The notes beneath the pieces were generated by a model. That model ran no database searches. It saw only the letters and a program-made list of their open reading frames with translations, and was not told the origin of the DNA. A DNA stretch of 21,708 nucleotides, from positions 1 through 21,708 of the forward strand of contig CAJTSV010000066.1 of assembly GCA_910579075.1 (NCBI GenBank). The letters are read 5' to 3'. This DNA comes from an uncultured Eubacterium sp. (GTDB lineage: Bacteria; Bacillota; Clostridia; Lachnospirales; Lachnospiraceae). Both the position numbers and the translations under genes were made by a program. Positions 15,901 to 21,708 of this stretch are shown one piece after another; the stretch's first letter is position 1; every line of letters starts with the position of its first letter.

Positions 15901-16031
15901 ATTCCAAAGTTGCTGATAAACAATATAATCGATAACGCAAGAACTGCCCAGAGAATTACTTCATATTTAAAAGAAGTCCCGGGACTGCTGTTCTTATCAG
16001 CCATAGCAGGTGTTGAACGTTTCTTCGCCAT
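12939..16031 (-). CDS. FtsK/SpoIIIE-type DNA translocase
   Basis: A 1030-residue septal DNA pump that moves chromosomal DNA through the closing division or sporulation septum. The N-terminus has four to five membrane segments (about 25-165). A long linker (about 170-545) is rich in Ala, Pro, Asp and Gln. The FtsK alpha/beta motor spans about 560-930, with Walker A GATGSGKS (694-701) and Walker B IVIIVDELAD (803-812, acidic D808-E809). The gamma winged helix that reads orienting DNA sequences lies at about 958-1018 (FKIGFNRAARIMDQLEEAG). The linker makes it longer than B. subtilis SpoIIIE (about 790 aa). GGAGA 6-7 nt before ATG supports the start. It lies 75 bp downstream of uppP and upstream of folD. 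FtsK and SpoIIIE roles cannot be separated from sequence. Confidence 0.95.
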   Translation of the reverse strand: MAKKRSTPAMADKNSSPGTSFKYEVILWAVLALSIILFISNFGIAGKAGNFISSIFFGLFGFTAYIFPFLLFGGTAFAIANRDNTVAVIKETAAAGFFIFVCMFLELIGSKAGTPVESYLWAVEHKYGGGLIGGLLTWLIQSNLGTISAYVIDIIMMSMVLMTQRSLWKPIQSGGRKMYASARNETIRQREQYTQRRQRRIDNKVTGVSSDTSIKAAGKQKASDNLNEIRPDPAFTADFPIHMMNQPPKAVKEREPDSAYAGIPKTQAAGMEYSDVMLFPPDMEKEPKPKMPPDNIVPIKNRKVALKPSMPETGNAGAADGHAVPEPDFDAADESAVPQNLYGDVSNDSAGTDLEDLQHPDAYHAAPDAGFEMHGDAASGNDTASAEVIDFESMDFFGVDFEQAPGQHPQPESSVYETADSAAGSQPKFTLDEAAGMQAMAGREGSSQLESILDDDLSQDDISLPAMTAEELMDQQLQQVKTAPVKAAAPSAAQRQPAANPSGTAAPLHRNPKQSQAEIASNTADISVQMHRPQPVFKKEHVLPSVSLLKNASPNQTGDSREHLQETALKLQQTLKNFGVNVTILNVSCGPSVTRYEIQPEMGVKVSKIVNLADDIKLNLAAADIRIEAPIPGKAAIGIEVPNKETVPVMFRELIESEAFQKQSSPCAFAAGKDIAGQVVVTDICKMPHLLIAGATGSGKSVCINTIIMSILYKADPDDVKLIMIDPKVVELSVYNGIPHLLLPVVTDPKKAAGALHWAVSEMMDRYQKFADYGVRDMKGYNAKVKKIADIPDESKPQKMPYIVIIVDELADLMMAAPGDVEDAICRLAQLARAAGIHLIIATQRPSVNVITGLIKANMPSRIAFSVTSGIDSRTILDMNGAEKLLGKGDMLFYPQGLQKPVRVQGAFVSDSEVSDVVEFLTSQSGAAQYSSEIEQKVASAASAAGSASSDAASGDDRDVYFADAARLLMEKEKASVSMLQRYFKIGFNRAARIMDQLEEAGVVGPEEGTKPRKILMSPEQFAQYEEEVL

Positions 16032-16106
16032 TTCTTTCTCCGTTTCTCAAAAATTCAAAAGCCTTCCATGCAAATATTCCCCTCGCGCTGTACGGTTCAT
16101 TTTATG

Positions 16107-16985
16107 CTATCCCAGAATGAAATATGCACCGATGGAAACAGCGCCGACTATCAGGCAGTAAATGGAAAAAATGGTATATTTTTTCTGCCTTACCACATAC
16201 AGCATGACTTTAATGCACACGTACCCGACAACAGCTGCTACAAGCGTTCCGGCAAGATAATTCATCCATTCCGCAGGGCTGACCGCGGACAGCTCTTTTA
16301 AATCAAACAGCTGTAACACAAGCGAGCCTAAAATGGCCGGAATGGACATAATAAAAGAATACTTGACCGCAAATTTCCGGTCAAAGCCGCTTAACAGGCA
16401 TGCCGTAATCGTCGTCCCGGAACGGGAAATTCCAGGCAGCGTTGCAAAGCCCTGGCAGATACCGATAATAAACGCATTGGTATAGCTGACGTGCTTTGGC
16501 GTCTTCGTGCCCTCCTTACACCGGTCTGCAATAAATAACAGGATTGACGTCACAATCAGGCAGATGCCAGGCACTATCAGGATTGTTGAAGCAAGCTCAA
16601 TCAAATCCTTTGCTGCTATCCCGATAATTCCGGTCGGTATGGTCGATACAATGACAAGCATGACAAACTTGCGGTAACCATTGCAGATAATCTTGCGGTA
16701 TTTTTTTTCCTTGTGTCCCATAAGCTTTGACACAGCGGTGCCGGCATTGATAAAAAAATCTCCGATAATGCCAAAGCCTTCGCAAATCATTTTCCAGATA
16801 TCACGGAAATACACTGCAAATACGGCAATCAGCGTGCCAAAATGCAGCAGGCAGTCAAATAACAGGCCTGTTTTCTCCAAATCAAATGCAATCTCAAACA
16901 GGGCAAGATGCCCTGAACTGCTGACCGGCAGAAATTCTGTGATACCCTGAATGAGTCCCATGATAATCGCTTCCAATAATGACAT
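16107..16985 (-). CDS. uppP: Undecaprenyl-diphosphate phosphatase
   Basis: A 292-residue integral membrane phosphatase (BacA/UppP family). It removes a phosphate from undecaprenyl diphosphate, recycling the lipid carrier for peptidoglycan synthesis, and overexpression gives bacitracin tolerance. Both family signatures are present: QGITEFLPVSSSGH at 13-26 (catalytic Glu17) and LPGISRSGTT at 183-192 (Arg188). Seven to eight membrane segments are visible. The start at 16985 has GGGAGG 7 nt upstream; the in-frame ATG at 17009 has none. A promoter (17061-17089) and a leader hairpin (17003-17042) precede it. It is the first gene of a likely operon with ftsK, folD and the zinc-ribbon gene. Confidence 0.96.
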   Translation of the reverse strand: MSLLEAIIMGLIQGITEFLPVSSSGHLALFEIAFDLEKTGLLFDCLLHFGTLIAVFAVYFRDIWKMICEGFGIIGDFFINAGTAVSKLMGHKEKKYRKIICNGYRKFVMLVIVSTIPTGIIGIAAKDLIELASTILIVPGICLIVTSILLFIADRCKEGTKTPKHVSYTNAFIIGICQGFATLPGISRSGTTITACLLSGFDRKFAVKYSFIMSIPAILGSLVLQLFDLKELSAVSPAEWMNYLAGTLVAAVVGYVCIKVMLYVVRQKKYTIFSIYCLIVGAVSIGAYFILG

Positions 16986-17002
16986 AATATGCCTCCCTGC
17001 TG

Positions 17003-17042
17003 ACAGCAAAAAACGAAAACGCGCTGTTTCCGTTTCTGCTGT
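17003..17042 (-). promoter_or_regulatory. Leader hairpin of uppP mRNA
   Basis: On the minus strand ACAGCA (17037-17042) pairs with TGCTGT (17003-17008). Inside, AAACG pairs with CGTTT and GGAAAC with GTTTTC, giving an imperfect hairpin of about 40 nt. It ends about 17 nt before the start codon, next to the GGGAGG. It could affect ribosome access or mRNA stability; no known riboswitch pattern is recognised. Confidence 0.45.
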
Positions 17043-17060
17043 AAATAATCATATGAAAGT

Positions 17061-17089
17061 ATATTACCATAAGTTGGAGCAAATGTCAT
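17061..17089 (-). promoter_or_regulatory. Promoter of the uppP-ftsK-folD operon
   Basis: Minus strand ATGACA (17084-17089, 5/6), 17 bp, TAATAT (17061-17066, 4/6). A TGG immediately before the -10 resembles an extended -10. The predicted start is near 17054. Confidence 0.6.
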
Positions 17090-17328
17090 TCTCTTTCAGA
17101 AAATTTTATAATATCAATAATATGTCATTTAACAAGGTAATCATTCAATGCATTGAATATGCTCTTGAAAATATTGATACAAACTTTGAAAAAAATAGAG
17201 AATAATTCATACATGTCTGCAAAGACGCCTGCTGCCCGGATGACGGAATATGCTGCATATTTTATGCGTCATCTGGAAAAGACATTCAAGACAGCAGAAT
17301 TGTCTTTGAAACCAGGTAAAAGAAATGG
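17090..17328. other. AT-rich intergenic segment with an inverted repeat
   Basis: The stretch between the uppP promoter and the class D gene is visibly more AT-rich than its surroundings. It holds no convincing gene. A plus-strand 27-codon frame (17122-17205) loosely resembles the N-terminus of an AraC-type HTH domain (FNKVIIQCIEYALENIDTNF), but it has no ribosome site and ends at once. An inverted repeat occupies 17235-17275: CCGGATGACG with CGTCATCTGG (9 of 10 pairs), and inside it AATATGC-T-GCATATT. It lacks a T tract, so it is not a classic terminator. A second weak stem (AAGACA/TGTCTT near 17290-17310) lies just after the class D stop. Confidence 0.4.
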
Positions 17329-18369
17329 TCAGTAACCAGCGGCTTTGAAATAATCAGATACAAGCTGTACGGCAATCTCCCTTGCCGCTGCACTTGAAAC
17401 ATCCATGCCATCGGTTCTCCCAAGATAAACACAGAAATATATGGTACGGCCCTCCTGTTGTGCAAATCCGCTAAACCATGCATCAACGGTAACACCATGC
17501 TCCACTCCCATGCCTGTTTTACCATATATTGGAATCCCTGTCTGGTTTTGTTCTTCTGCCAGCAGCATTACTTCCCGCAATACATCCAGCGATGCCTTGG
17601 AATAGGAAGATGCGTTTCCAAATATGCGCTCCATCACTTCCGTCTGTTCTATCGGTGAAATTTTCAGGGAAGATTCAATCCAGAATCCCGTCAGCGCCGG
17701 GCTGCTGTTATTTGTATTCAGCCTTCCTTCCCAGTCAGAAATATCACGGTTTCCATACGACAGCTTATCAACCGCTTCCTTCATTGCCTGCGGCCCAATC
17801 TCATCAGTCACTTCCCGGAAATACCAGACACAGGAATCCCGGAAAGCACTCTGAAAATCCTTGTCACGGTTCCAGTTTTCATTCCAGAAAACTTCCCCGC
17901 TCCAGGAACGCAGCGAATGCTCCGGATTGATTATGCCAAGCTCCAAAGCTGTCAGGGATGAAATAATTTTAAAGGTCGAACACGGCGAACGCCTGGTCAT
18001 GGCAGTCTTTTTGCAGAATACGGCCTGCTGCATTCTGGAAGCATCATAAATAACGGCTGCACCGTTCATGCCATGAAAATATTCTGACCAGTCCGTTTCC
18101 ACAAGTTCCGGCTCTGTTTTCCCGGCATCTTCACCCGATAAACCCTCACCTGTTTTTTGTTTCGCATTCACATCCTGCTGCCCTGGCTGTTCATCTTCCA
18201 GCTGCTTCTGCCTTTGTGTTTTTTCGTCTTTCGAACCCTGCCCGCTTCCAGTTTTGTTCTGAACAGCCTGTCCGTTTTCCCTGCCCTGGCTGCCGGAGCA
18301 TCCGCCTAAAAACAGCATGCACATCACTGCCATATATATCCCCGTTATCCGCAAAACTTTTTTTCTCAT
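17329..18369 (-). CDS. Lipid-anchored class D (OXA-type) beta-lactamase
   Basis: A 346-residue lipoprotein. The signal peptide ends in the lipobox LGGC (Cys24) and is followed by a 65-residue Gln/Lys/Glu/Gly-rich linker. The catalytic domain (about 92-346) carries the class D motifs at near-OXA spacing. STFK lies at 131-134 (nucleophile Ser131, general base Lys134, normally carboxylated). SCV lies at 179-181, YGN at 205-207, the Trp of FWIESSLKIS at 230, and KTG at 284-286. Ser131-Ser179 (48) and Ser179-Tyr205 (26) equal the OXA values; a 15-residue insert precedes Trp230. Family members hydrolyse penicillins, sometimes other beta-lactams; the same fold also serves as the BlaR1 sensor, but no BlaR1 membrane part is present. 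ATG 18369 has AAAGGAGG 5 nt upstream. It lies 97 bp after the PBP2-like gene. Confidence 0.88.
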   Translation of the reverse strand: MRKKVLRITGIYMAVMCMLFLGGCSGSQGRENGQAVQNKTGSGQGSKDEKTQRQKQLEDEQPGQQDVNAKQKTGEGLSGEDAGKTEPELVETDWSEYFHGMNGAAVIYDASRMQQAVFCKKTAMTRRSPCSTFKIISSLTALELGIINPEHSLRSWSGEVFWNENWNRDKDFQSAFRDSCVWYFREVTDEIGPQAMKEAVDKLSYGNRDISDWEGRLNTNNSSPALTGFWIESSLKISPIEQTEVMERIFGNASSYSKASLDVLREVMLLAEEQNQTGIPIYGKTGMGVEHGVTVDAWFSGFAQQEGRTIYFCVYLGRTDGMDVSSAAAREIAVQLVSDYFKAAGY

Positions 18370-18433
18370 AGAATCCTCCTTTTGTTCCATCCTGCTTATC
18401 AGGCATTCCTGTTTTCACATGTCCGTATTCATG

Positions 18434-18469
18434 CATATCTTACGAAAAGCATTTTTCAAACACGCCCTA
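18434..18469 (-). mobile_element. Solitary MITE end supplying the PBP2 stop codon
   Basis: Reading the minus strand from the PBP2 stop, TA|GGGCGTGTTTGAAAAATGC matches the right end of the MITE at 9426-9586 at 25 of 36 positions, starting after the same TA. The TAG stop at 18467-18469 is thus formed by TA plus the first G of the repeat. No partner end is visible before the class D gene, so this looks like a decayed or truncated copy. Confidence 0.5.
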
Positions 18470-21385
18470 ATCCGTACTGGCATTAAATACCTGTGACGCT
18501 TCTCCTGTCAGGATATTTTCCCGGCTTTCCAGCCCGAAATAAAAATTCAGGATGCTTTTTCCGGCCGCCGTGGCATTCGATGACCCATATCCATTTGCAA
18601 TCCGCACTGCCAGCGCTATTTCCGGCTGCTTTGCCGGCGCATATCCGATAAACAGCGCGTGGTCCGGCCTTGTCCTGGATTCCTGTGGCGTTCCGGTCTT
18701 TCCTGCAACCGGAATCCCCATATCCTTTAGCAGCGCGTTATTCCTGGCAAACTGAAGCATTCCCTGATGCACGGCATTCCATACAGCATCCGGCAGCTGT
18801 ATTTTATCTTCCAGCACAGGCTCCTTTTCTTCCAGCACGCCATTTTTACCGGCTATCCCTTGTACCAGGGAAAGCGAAAAAATATCCCCGCCAGAAGCAA
18901 GCGTACCGGCATACCTTGCCAGCTGGACAGCCGCATAGTTGTGCGTGCCCTGGCCGATTGCAGAAGGAATTCCATAGGCATCGGTAACATGCGGTTCGGA
19001 CTCTGTAATTTCAATCCCGGACTTTTTATCCAGATGAAACAGCCTGGCATATTTTTGCAGGTACGCCAGTGAAACACGGTCTGTATATTCCATGCCATGT
19101 CTGGAACCAAGCCGGTATGCCGTTTCACACAGATAATCATTGCAGGAAAACTGCAGGGCAGACGATGCATCTGCTACTTCTCCATGCCCTGTATGCTTCC
19201 AGCATTTCAAATGCGGTTCTACCTTATCAAATACGCCATCGCAGAACACCGGTGAATCCGTGGAAATAACCCCTTCCTGAAGCCCGGCAATAATAGTAAC
19301 CGGCTTTAGTACAGAGCCAGGTGCTGTCAGCTGCTGCGTGGCCCTGTTGTATAACGGCAGCGACCTATCCTGTAAAAGCTGGCTGTAATAGTCTGTGTCC
19401 ATCTGGTTCGCCAGGCGGCTGTTATCATACCCGGGATAAGAAACTAATGCCAGCACCTTACCGGTACCGGGATGCACGACGACAGCCGATGCCGAACAGG
19501 GGTCCAGTGCCAGCTGTGCAGGCGTGATTTCCAGATGCTCGATTTTGCTTTTTAAGAAAGAAAACGCATCCAGCTCGCCCGATTGCAGCTTTTCCAGCTC
19601 ACCCTGCGTATTTTTAAGGACTTTCTGTTTAAATAAAAGCATGCAGATTTCCCTGCCTGTAATTTTATCTGCAAGCACAAGCCTTCGAAACAGCAGCTTC
19701 CGGAATCCGTCATCGTCTGCCAGTTTGGTTCCGGCTGTCTCCGCAAGCAGTTCATACATTTCTTCTGACGTGAAATATTCCTGTTCTTCCTGTTCCAGAA
19801 AGCTGTCTGCAATCCAGCCGTTTTCCGCAGCATAGACAAAAAATTCCCTGGCACTGATTCCGGCTTTCTTTTTCCATTTCTGATACACCTTATCATCCAT
19901 GCCCGTTTTGTTTATGGCTGCTTCGTCCAGGATGCCTGTCTCATCTGCAATATAAGAAAGATATTCCTGCATTTCTTCTGTCAGGTTCTCATAGCTGGTA
20001 CTGCCTTCAAGCAGTTCAGCCCTTACTGCCTTCCAGGCTTTTTCCTGCTGTTCATCCAAAAGGCGTGCCATCTGCTGCTCCAGCTGCGATGCATTCCTGC
20101 GGTACAGCTTCTCAAGGCTTATGATATTGTTTTCCGCCAGTGCCAGATACACGTCGTAAATCGGAATGCGTATCTGGGAAGCATCGGCTATCTGTGTTTT
20201 GTCAAATGTTTTTGCCGCTATCAGGTTCGCTGCCAGTATACCGGCCAGATTCTGTTCCAGAATCGAATAAACCGCAGTCTGCAGGTTTTTATCAATGGAA
20301 AGATATACGTCCCTGCCGCTTTGTGCTTCCCGGATAACCCCTGCTTCCCCAGTCATCTTTCCGGTATTGCTGACGGTAATCTGCCGCTCCCCGTCCACGC
20401 CCTGCAGCTGCTTTTCAAAGTACTGCTCAATCCCTGCCTTGCCGACAACCGAATCAGCTGTATAATCACCGCCGGATGTCTTCATCTGTTCCAGCTCCTT
20501 TTCCGAAATTTTCCCCGTATAGCCAAGAATATGCGACAGTGCTTCCCCGCCCTCATATACGCGGTTCCAGTCTTCCCCGATAGCAATCCCCGGCAGGGAC
20601 AGGCGGTTTTCAATTACATAGGCTGCGGTTTTTTCGGACACGTCACTGGCCAGCGTTACCGGAATATATTTACGGTATGCATGAAAAGACAGCTGATAGC
20701 GGATTCCGGCAACTGCCAGCAGTTCTTCACTGGAATAAGCTGCGGGCAGCCCGTGCTCTTTGCGTTCTTTATCCGAATAAGCACTTTTTCCTTCTTCAAA
20801 CAGGGCAAATTTTTCTTTTGAAAGCAGAAACCGGATAAGCTCCCCGGCAGGCATATTCCGCTGCTGCGGTGTCATGTCATCCGGGTCTGCTTCGCCAAAA
20901 ATATCCGCTTTAAATCTTGCAAGAGCCGTGCCTGATACCGTGTACCGAAAGCTCCCGTCCCGAGCCGTTTTGATGTGAAGGCCGTGCTGAATCTGCTCCC
21001 CGTGTTCTATCAGCATTTTTACGGTACGGTATATCACGCCGTTTAGTGACAGATGGCGCTCCCGGCTGGATGCATAAACCCCCTCGTCTGTCATTGTGAC
21101 GGTATAAACCAGCTGATTGGATGCCAGCACTTCCCCGTTGCAGTCATAAATAATGCCCCTTGTATTTTTGTCCCTGACAGTCTTCGTAATTTTCAGTTCA
21201 TAGGCATCTGCATAGTCCTGTCCGTTTATTACCTGCAGATTCCACAGGCGATAAAGCAGTACTGCAGGCAGCAGGCTGAATATAGCAAGCAGCACCAGCG
21301 GCCTTTTATCCTGTTTTGCCCCATCCGGTGTGCCTTTCGCATGAAATGCCTGATATTTGGTTCGTGTGTGCCTGGATTGCAGCAT
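18467..21385 (-). CDS. PBP2-like class B penicillin-binding protein (transpeptidase)
   Basis: A 972-residue class B PBP that cross-links peptidoglycan, acting outside the membrane. A cytoplasmic N-terminus is followed by one membrane anchor (about 29-48). The dimerisation/pedestal domain starts with DKNTRGIIYDCNGEVLASN (72-90) and includes GYTGKIS (288-294). The transpeptidase domain carries SVLK (691-694, nucleophile Ser691), SCN (747-749) and KTGT (896-899). Between YLSIDKNLQTAV (361-372) and SASAVVVHPGTGKVLAL (631-647) lies an insertion of about 240 mostly helical residues. It makes the protein much longer than E. coli PBP2 (633 aa); such long forms occur in Lachnospiraceae. The start at 21385 has AAAGGA 7 nt upstream; a near-copy of this start lies 41 bp upstream. 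No mreBCD genes are adjacent; the next gene is a class D beta-lactamase. Confidence 0.93.
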   Translation of the reverse strand: MLQSRHTRTKYQAFHAKGTPDGAKQDKRPLVLLAIFSLLPAVLLYRLWNLQVINGQDYADAYELKITKTVRDKNTRGIIYDCNGEVLASNQLVYTVTMTDEGVYASSRERHLSLNGVIYRTVKMLIEHGEQIQHGLHIKTARDGSFRYTVSGTALARFKADIFGEADPDDMTPQQRNMPAGELIRFLLSKEKFALFEEGKSAYSDKERKEHGLPAAYSSEELLAVAGIRYQLSFHAYRKYIPVTLASDVSEKTAAYVIENRLSLPGIAIGEDWNRVYEGGEALSHILGYTGKISEKELEQMKTSGGDYTADSVVGKAGIEQYFEKQLQGVDGERQITVSNTGKMTGEAGVIREAQSGRDVYLSIDKNLQTAVYSILEQNLAGILAANLIAAKTFDKTQIADASQIRIPIYDVYLALAENNIISLEKLYRRNASQLEQQMARLLDEQQEKAWKAVRAELLEGSTSYENLTEEMQEYLSYIADETGILDEAAINKTGMDDKVYQKWKKKAGISAREFFVYAAENGWIADSFLEQEEQEYFTSEEMYELLAETAGTKLADDDGFRKLLFRRLVLADKITGREICMLLFKQKVLKNTQGELEKLQSGELDAFSFLKSKIEHLEITPAQLALDPCSASAVVVHPGTGKVLALVSYPGYDNSRLANQMDTDYYSQLLQDRSLPLYNRATQQLTAPGSVLKPVTIIAGLQEGVISTDSPVFCDGVFDKVEPHLKCWKHTGHGEVADASSALQFSCNDYLCETAYRLGSRHGMEYTDRVSLAYLQKYARLFHLDKKSGIEITESEPHVTDAYGIPSAIGQGTHNYAAVQLARYAGTLASGGDIFSLSLVQGIAGKNGVLEEKEPVLEDKIQLPDAVWNAVHQGMLQFARNNALLKDMGIPVAGKTGTPQESRTRPDHALFIGYAPAKQPEIALAVRIANGYGSSNATAAGKSILNFYFGLESRENILTGEASQVFNASTD

Positions 21386-21440
21386 TTATCTGTCCTTTCT
21401 ATCCGTATGTGTCTGGATTGCAGCATTTCGCTGTCTTTTC
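21386..21440 (-). repeat. 41-bp direct duplication of the PBP2 start region
   Basis: The segment with ribosome site, ATG and first codons occurs twice on the minus strand. The gene copy is AGAAAGGACAG..ATGCTGCAATCC (ATG at 21385); the upstream copy is AGAAAAGACAG..ATGCTGCAATCC (ATG at 21426). The offset is 41 bp, so the upstream ATG is out of frame. It opens a 65-codon frame that overlaps the real start. The upstream copy has lost the GG of its Shine-Dalgarno. Confidence 0.8.
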
Positions 21441-21442
21441 TG

Positions 21443-21478
21443 TTTGTAATGTTTGCAATGTCTGTTATGTTTGTGATA
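21443..21478. repeat. Four 9-bp degenerate tandem repeats in the PBP2 leader
   Basis: On the plus strand the units are TTTGTAATG, TTTGCAATG, TCTGTTATG and TTTGTGATA. In the leader RNA they become CA/A-rich, probably unstructured sequence upstream of the duplicated start. Confidence 0.6.
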
Positions 21479-21527
21479 TAAATTTTTCGCAGGCATGTAT
21501 TCTCCTGTCCGCCTGATACAGCGCCGA

Positions 21528-21548
21528 AATATTACATAAGTAAGACTT
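21528..21548. promoter_or_regulatory. Second, degenerate operator-like site
   Basis: TTAC-ATAA-GTAA (21532-21543) has the same core and spacing as the strong palindrome 57 bp away (centre to centre). Its right half, GTAAGACTTG, is close to GTAAGATTTA. It would lie about 30-50 nt downstream of the predicted transcription start. Confidence 0.45.
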
Positions 21549-21580
21549 GAAACCAAAAATAAAATCCCGCCCGGAACTGA

Positions 21581-21608
21581 TTTAAATCTTACACGAGTAA
21601 GATTTAAA
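21581..21608. promoter_or_regulatory. Perfect 28-bp palindrome, probable repressor operator
   Basis: TTTAAATCTTAC (21581-21592), ACGA, GTAAGATTTAAA (21597-21608): 12 of 12 positions are complementary. It covers the -10 hexamer and the whole spacer of the PBP2 promoter. CTTAC-N4-GTAAG symmetry with long arms is typical of a dimeric HTH repressor such as a TetR-family protein. No such gene is in the window; it may lie beyond 21708. Confidence 0.7.
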
Positions 21609-21614
21609 AGTCAA
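21586..21614 (-). promoter_or_regulatory. Promoter of the PBP2 / class D beta-lactamase unit
   Basis: Minus strand TTGACT (21609-21614, 5/6), 17 bp, TAAGAT (21586-21591, 4/6). The predicted start is near 21578, giving a leader of about 190 nt. The hexamers are embedded in and next to the palindrome at 21581-21608. Confidence 0.7.
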
Positions 21615-21651
21615 GTACTTTTTGCATTTTTCCAAAATCCATGGATTTACA

Positions 21652-21705
21652 AATAAAAAAGTGTCTTCGACACATCAACTCCCCTAGCCCCTCATTCATG
21701 AGGGG
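21652..21705 (-). terminator. Terminator of a minus-strand gene lying right of the window
   Basis: Minus strand: GTGTC-GAA-GACAC (21661-21673) is followed by TTTTTT (21655-21660). Ahead of it lies a second perfect inverted repeat, CCCCTCAT-TC-ATGAGGGG (21688-21705). The arrangement suggests the end of a gene outside the window, transcribed toward the PBP2 unit. Confidence 0.6.
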
Positions 21706-21708
21706 AAT

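Noticed and set aside
17122..17205. 27-codon frame resembling an AraC-type HTH N-terminus
   Set aside because: Too short, no ribosome site, and similarity is limited to a generic amphipathic helix. Kept only as a remark in the intergenic description.
17280..17328. Possible intrinsic terminator after the class D gene
   Set aside because: The AAGACA/TGTCTT stem is short and AT-rich and lacks a following T tract on the minus strand.
17153..17335. 60-codon plus-strand frame overlapping the end of the class D gene
   Set aside because: No ribosome site, no family resemblance, and it runs over the hairpin at 17235-17275.
18391..18466. Possible separate promoter for the class D gene
   Set aside because: A TTGAAA is present but no -10 occurs at suitable distance; read-through from PBP2 is more likely.

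Overview
The window reads as a chromosomal segment of a low-to-mid GC Firmicute, most likely a gut-type clostridium of the Lachnospiraceae. The basis is AGGAGG-type ribosome binding sites, the rpsO-pnp gene pair, an AgrC/LytTR-type two-component pair, a SpoIIIE-type DNA translocase, a large PBP2-like protein and a small DUF6870-like protein. The genus assignment is inference. Almost everything is transcribed from the minus strand. The one convincing plus-strand gene is a small XRE regulator at 10237-10620. No rRNA, tRNA, CRISPR array or complete insertion sequence was seen.

Layout, left to right. Positions 1-137 hold a 52-53 bp tandem repeat cut by the window edge. A fructosamine-kinase-family gene (2466 to 1507) and a MATE exporter (1476 to 142) form a two-gene unit behind a near-consensus promoter. 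Next come a DUF6870-like gene and, overlapping its start by 4 bp, a 54-codon remnant of a subtilisin-like protease gene. Then come pnp and rpsO, each with a terminator, and both with leader RNA that can fold. An exported SH3b-NlpC/P60 cell-wall hydrolase follows, with a perfect sigma-A promoter and a WalR-type direct repeat directly upstream of its -35. An AgrC-like histidine kinase and a LytTR response regulator follow, the latter preceded by a 157-bp MITE-like element. A small unknown gene is divergent from the XRE regulator.

A probable four-gene operon comes next: uppP, ftsK/spoIIIE, folD and a zinc-ribbon/TPR/chitobiase-C-like membrane protein. It ends in a hairpin element that can terminate both convergent transcripts. 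The right end carries a lipid-anchored class D beta-lactamase preceded by a 972-residue PBP2-like transpeptidase. Both are probably transcribed from one promoter whose spacer and -10 are covered by a perfect 12+4+12 bp palindrome.

Theme: much of the segment concerns the cell envelope (undecaprenyl phosphate recycling, PBP2, beta-lactamase, NlpC/P60 hydrolase, septal DNA translocase) together with core RNA metabolism. The most interesting part is the PBP2 and class D beta-lactamase pair with its operator-like promoter and duplicated translation start. It looks like a self-contained, regulated beta-lactam response unit.
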